A stretch of 64,000 nucleotides of DNA. It comes from Buddleja alternifolia. Taxonomy: Eukaryota; Streptophyta; Magnoliopsida; Lamiales; Scrophulariaceae. The position numbers and the translations under genes were made by a program. The notes beneath the pieces are model-generated. The model was given only the letters and a program-made list of their open reading frames with translations, was not told the origin of the DNA and made no database searches. Location: the NCBI GenBank assembly GCA_019426215.1, contig CM033394.1, positions 39,120,423 to 39,184,422 on the forward strand, written 5' to 3'. Positions 59,115 to 64,000 of this stretch are shown here, piece after piece. Position 1 is the stretch's first letter; every line of letters starts with the position of its first letter.

Positions 59115-59820
59115 TAATATAACTTTAATAGATTAAATTAGTTTATACATCTTTTGAGTTTATATAAGTTAGTTTATCCCTTTTGAGTCTATATAACTTT
59201 AATAGATTAAATTAGTTTATATATGTATTGGGTTTATATAAGTTAGTGTATCCTTATTGAGTTAATATAACTTTAATAGATTAAATTAGTTTATACATCT
59301 ATTGAGTTTAGATAAGTTAGTGTATCCCTTTTGATTTGAGTTTATATAACTTTAATAGATTAAATTAGTTTATACATCTATTGAGTTTAGATAAGTTAGT
59401 GTATCCCTTTTGATTTGAGTTTATATAACTTTAATAGATTAAATTAATTTATACATCTATTGAGTTTATATAAGTTAGTTTATCCCTTTTGAGTCTATAT
59501 AACTTTAATAGATTAAATTAGTTTATATATGTATTGAGTTTATATAAGTTAGTGTATCCATATTGAGTTAATATAACTTTAATAGATTAAATCAGTTTAT
59601 ACATCTCTTGAGTTTAGATAAGTTAGTGTATCCCTTTTGATTTGAATTTATATAACTTTAATAGATTAAATTAGTTTATACATCTATTGAGTTTAGATAA
59701 GTTAGTGTATCCCTTTTGAGTCTATATAACTTTAATAGATTAAATTAGTTTATACATCTATTGAGTTTATATAAGTTAGTGTATCCATATTGAGTTTATA
59801 TATGTTAGCATAGTATCACC
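59115..59820. repeat. 74/79-bp satellite array
   Basis: Nine units marked by AACTTTAATAGATTAAAT at 59121, 59195, 59269, 59348, 59427, 59501, 59575, 59654 and 59728. Spacings are 74, 74, 79, 79, 74, 74, 79 and 74. The 79-bp form has an extra TTGAT/GATTT-type pentamer before the next unit. Confidence 0.93.
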
Positions 59821-59899
59821 TCCTATATACAATATGAAAATGAATAAAATTATATTTGTGTAATCAATTTAAACACAATCCCAAAATTATCAAGATTAA

Positions 59900-60330
59900 A
59901 TTGGCTTTCACTAATATCACAATCCCTATTGAGTTATATACACTATACCCTAAAAAAAAACCCTAAACCCTAAAATAACCCCTAAATTGGAAAACTTTCA
60001 ATACATTTCATCCTTTCCCGCTCAAACAATTTACCCAACTCAAAACTTTCACCAATTCACCACAATTCATTCCCCCCCCCCCCCTCAATTCATTTTCTCC
60101 CTTTTCATCTCATAATTTAATTAATTTATCTCTTTCCTAAAAAAATTCAACTCATCTCTCTCTCTCGAACTCTCTCTTTCCCTAAAAATTTTTTTGATAA
60201 GATCTTTCCCTAATTTTTCAACTCAACAATTTCAACCTCTCGATCTGCTGGGCACTAGGCATCTTCTCTCTCTCTCTCGGACTCTCGATCAAGCTCTCAA
60301 ACTCGTCATCTCGTCTCTCTAACCAGTCCG
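59900..60330 (+). promoter_or_regulatory. Telo-box and pyrimidine-rich promoter-like segment
   Basis: AAACCCTAAACCCTAAA (about 59956-59977, a telo-box) is followed by a C/T-rich stretch (60060-60330) with several CTCTCTCT runs. In plants such a combination is common at promoters and 5' leaders. No open frame follows; instead the 380-bp array begins. Too short to be telomeric. Confidence 0.4.
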
Positions 60331-61366
60331 ATTGGACACCCAATCTAACCAGTATATTCTTTAATTACAAAAAAATTAGAAAAATTCACAAAGCACATAA
60401 ATAATTAAATAACAAAGTAAACTAAAGTTTCTAACTTAAAATGTTTAGCTCACCATTTTCACATGAATAAATATATATTTCTCCGTCTAGAATATGTTAC
60501 TTAATAAAGCAAAATCAACTAAAAAAATTAATTCAATATAATATGTCAAAAGGAATTTATAAAATAAAAATTGTTTTACTCACCACTTCACAAGGAAAAA
60601 GATCCCTATTTAATTAATGCATAAAATTATTAAACATATATATATAAAAAATTATATATACCGATTAGATTGGTACCCCGATCCATCCGGTATACATGTA
60701 TACTGGTCAGATTGGACACCCAATCTAACCAGTATATTCTTTAATTACAAAAAAATTAGAAAAATTCACAAAGCACATAAATAATTAAATAACAAAGTAA
60801 ACTAAAGTTTCTAACTTAAAATGTTTAGCTCACCATTTTCACATGAATAAATATATATTTCTCCGTCTAGAATATGTTACTTAATAAAGCAAAATCAACT
60901 AAAAAAATAAATTCAATATAATATGTCAAAAGGAATTTATAAAATAAAAATTGTTTTACTCACCACTTCACAAGGAAAAAGATCCCTATTTAATTAATGC
61001 ATAAAATTATTAAACATATATAAAAAAATAAATAATTATATATACCGATTAGATTGGTACCCCGATCCATTCGGTATACATGTATACCGGTCAGATTGGA
61101 CACCCAATCTAACCAGTATATTCTTTAATTACAAAAAAATTAGAAAAGTTCACAAAGCACATAAATAATTAAATAACAAAGTAAACTAAAGTTTCTAACC
61201 CTAAAATGTTTAGCTCACCATTTTCACATCAATAAATATATATTTCTCCGTCTAGAATATGTTACTTAATAAAGCAAAATCAAATAAAAAAATAAATTCA
61301 ATATAATAGGTCAAAAGGAATTTATAAAATAAAAATTGTTTTACTCACCACTTCACAAGGAAAAAT
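60331..61366. repeat. 380-bp tandem array
   Basis: Units start with ATTGGACACC at 60331, 60711 and 61095 (380 and 384 bp, the third truncated at about 61366) and are nearly identical. Each full unit ends with a palindrome of the type GGTATACATGTATACC near 60690 and 61073. Confidence 0.94.
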
Positions 61367-61454
61367 CAAGTGAATGGGGGCTCGTAATCAGTCCATAATC
61401 AGTCCACAAAAAATAAACCAGTTCAAGTTACAAATTAGTAAAGAACACATGAAA

Positions 61455-63499
61455 CTATTTTCTTTTACTCAACACCCTCCGTGCCCTTGTCACATAAGCG
61501 GGACTCGTGAATGGGGGCTGCGTATATTTGGATTTCCTCTTCAACCTCTTTTCTTTGTTTTCATCGGCCACATTGCTTGATATCCTGTGATCGTCACCCC
61601 CATCGCCAACCGGATCACCATCATCCTCCCGTTCAACATCATTCTGCACATCACGAAGATGATCATCATCCCCAACTACCGGCCGGACAACGGCTGCATC
61701 CCAATCCTGCCCACCATATTCTTGCGCAACACGATCATCATTGTCATCCTCTTCCACGTGGTTAGGCCGAGTCCATTTTACCACCTCTTCTACCTTCTCT
61801 TCCAACCGTTGTAGTCTTTCATTCTGAAGAGTCATGTCACTTCTTAACTCAGACATATTTTCCATCAATGATTCCAACATTTTAACCACAGTATTGGTAG
61901 ACTCGGAAGGTATTGTTGAACCACCTGGAATGTTGTCTTGGGCAGGTGTAGCAATGCGTTCAGAAGCAGTCACTTTTTTAAGGAAGGAATGTCGACCCTC
62001 AACATCTTCTCGCAAAATATCTTCAAAAAATATACTATCCCCATTCTCAAGTACAGTCGTCCATTGATCGGTAGTGGTGTCAACGGTAGTGACGGGGAGG
62101 AATTGGTCGATCGGAGCAAAACCCTGCATGTGGCTGGCTTGCAACTCCTCCTCTGTCGGTGTAAGAATGCTCCTGATATCCTGAAACTCTCAAAAACATA
62201 GAAGTATTCAATACTATATTATATAATTTAGAATATATAACATGCTGAATTTAAATAACCAACCTACGTGTTACCAACAACTTCTAAAATTTGGCCCAAA
62301 GATGGAGCTTGCTTTCTCACATTGAATTGAGTGTTCCAATGGCAAATTCTCGGCAATTGGCCAATGATAACATCCCTCACACGTCCAATACTCGGTGACA
62401 GTGCTGGAATACACTCAAACGGCAGCAACTACAAACACGAACAATCAAACTGAAATAACAAACTACATAAATTTAAACACATAATTTAATAATGGAATAC
62501 AAAAATTTAATTACCATTAGCGGTAGAACGAAGCCGTAACATGTCCACTGTGGATTTGCTGCAGTACATAGTCTTTTCATGTTCAAATTTCGCACTGCCT
62601 TTAACAAATAACAATAACTCATTCTACCTCATGGATAAGTGCGTGCAACATCAATGTCATCGACTATTTCTACCAAAGCTTCATCTATTTCACAATCTTC
62701 TGACCTCCGACTAAATAACACAGATACCAAAAAGTATAATAATGTTAACTTCAACTTGTCTAACAAAAGGCTCTTCCTCTCTTGTTCCCTAACACTCCCA
62801 CTTAAACCTCCAACCTCTTCAGCAGGGATAGTGAAGTTGCTAAGCATGTTCCTTACAACCTTCAATGTTATTTTTTTTTCACAAAATCGTTCCTCGAAAC
62901 CATCACCATGTAAAATCATTGATGGATAAGGAGAGCTATTCAACCCGCTAATAAGTGTATGCTCCATTATAGAGTACCGTATAGGGGTGCCATTCACAAC
63001 AAACCACAATTCAAGTTTTTGGTTACAGCGCACTTGTCTACATAGAAGCATCCACAATGGACTTAGACACATTTCTATGTAAGGGGCAACTTCAAAAATA
63101 TGGCCAAATTGCGAAGTCTTAAACCAATTCAACCCATCAGGATGATCTTTCAGGCAATCTTCAATAAATTTTACTTCTTTTGCCAATTTGCAATGAGTCG
63201 CTAATTTACACTTGAAATTAAATTCATTGGGAGTCAATATAAGATTGGGTCGAGGGATGTCATTTACGGCATTAACCTACGAATAAATTATACAATATAC
63301 TTCAGAAAAGTAACACAAATTTAATATATGATTAATAGTAAAGTAGAAATCAAACCGGGATGAGATTCGGAGTGGAAGTGGATGATTGGGTTTTCGGTGG
63401 AGATGAAAATTCTATCCGACGACCAGGTGGACGTGGGGTGGAATTGGGATTGGGAGTAGGGCGAGTGGATGAGTTCCGCCTTGACCGATTACGTGACAT
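61455..63499 (-). pseudogene. DUF1985-domain protein gene, transposon-associated, one in-frame stop
   Basis: Four exons on the minus strand: 63499-63356, 63276-62515, 62428-62275 and 62188-61455, with GT/AG junctions in matching phase (about 597 residues; the last acceptor is the least certain). Exon 1 is basic and Pro/Ser-rich (MSRNRSRRNSSTRP). Exon 2 holds the DUF1985 domain (FKTSQFGHIFEVAPYIEMCL, VRCNQKLELWFVVNGTPIRY, EHTLISGL). A TGA at 62629-62631 sits where related proteins have Trp in a YPWGR motif. Exon 4 has a coiled coil (LESLMENMSELRSDM, RLQRLEEKVEEVV), an acidic stretch and a basic tail. In many plant transposons DUF1985 precedes a Ulp1-like protease; none follows here. Function unknown. 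Confidence 0.78.
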
Positions 63500-64000
63500 C
63501 TTTATATGGACCATGGAAACAGAAAGGTCAAAAAATCACAATTCAAATTCAACAATTACAAAGTTATTCTAAAAAGGATTGAATTAAAAAAAATTGAATT
63601 CACAATTACACAATTCAAAATGAACAATTACGCAAAAACATAAATTTCGAATAGCACATGTATTCCCTAAAACCATAAAGTTCGATTAAGTTTGAAAAAT
63701 AAATAATTCAACAGTTAATAAGTGAAATAACAAAAACTTATTCAAACCATACGCTCTATATAAAAATCATTTTTTCCATTACTAACCTAAAACTTTTACT
63801 TTGAAAGATTATGCCACAATATACAAAATAACTCATTTGCGACAAAAAGGTACCTCAATGTCATTTATTTAGCAGTTCCTAAGAACGAGACCTTGTTTAG
63901 TTAGCCAATCATCCCCAATCATAGCCATGCTTTACTTAGCAGTTCTCAATAGGGAAATGAATTTGTAGCAAAACTCTCACTAGCAAGAGTATAGATTTTT
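63500..64000. other. Upstream region of the DUF1985 gene, window end
   Basis: AT-rich. Presumably holds the minus-strand promoter of the DUF1985 gene. No inverse copy of the candidate MULE terminus at 54476 was seen, so any right end lies beyond 64000. Confidence 0.5.

Noticed and set aside
59956..59977. Telomere repeat
   Set aside because: Only two to three AAACCCT-like units occur, so it is a telo-box promoter motif at most.
61511..62201. Plus-strand frames, including a His/Pro-rich one
   Set aside because: They are antisense shadows of the acidic and coiled-coil exon of the DUF1985 gene.

Overview
The window looks like an AT-rich, repeat-dense flowering-plant nuclear chromosome, probably eudicot. 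It has spliced genes with GT..AG introns, Copia and Gypsy LTR retrotransposons primed by initiator-Met tRNA, hAT, Mutator (MULE) and Tourist-type DNA transposons, and no prokaryotic-style operons. The species cannot be told from the sequence. Only one ordinary host gene looks intact: a two-exon major-latex-protein-like (MLP, Bet v 1 family) gene at 6775-8347 on the minus strand. A second host gene, glutamine-dependent NAD+ synthetase, survives as three consecutive, phase-compatible exons on the minus strand (32961-32851, 31339-31221, 24872-24704). It is split by transposons and carries a stop codon.

Layout. 1-1287: AT-rich spacer. 1293-4997: a young but gutted Copia element (minus) with two 508-bp LTRs and a 5-bp target duplication (TSD). 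6775-8347: MLP gene with a Mutator-type MITE in its intron. About 8.6-12.5 kb: small repeats, including a complete 617-bp TRIM (10080-10696). 12571-15200: a non-coding LTR element in a tandem LTR-internal-LTR-internal arrangement. 15450-15867: Tourist-like MITE. 15979-21060: two related hAT remnants in opposite orientation. 24704-32961: NAD synthetase remnant, with Copia-3 (24918-29924) and a Gypsy-type solo LTR (30131-30760) in one intron. 33124-41690: Copia-2, itself broken by two oppositely oriented solo LTRs of a third LTR family. 41804-43965: a Pack-MULE carrying a captured GRF zinc-finger gene, with a hAT-like MITE nested in that gene's intron. 44567-54471: a hAT-like element holding promoter-like DNA and invaded by a Gypsy element (44807-53744). 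The right LTR of that Gypsy element contains another solo LTR and a MITE.

54475 to the window end is the most interesting part. A MuDR-type transposase gene (55553-58176, plus) faces a DUF1985-domain gene (61455-63499, minus) across 3.3 kb of tandem arrays: a 44-bp array, a 74/79-bp satellite and a 380-bp array. Blocks of a perfect 16-bp palindrome flank the transposase. I read this tentatively as one large two-gene MULE whose right end lies beyond the window. Each of its two genes carries one apparent disabling lesion.

Most insertions were bounded by finding identical target duplications at both ends. Statements about age, lineage and function are inference unless said otherwise.
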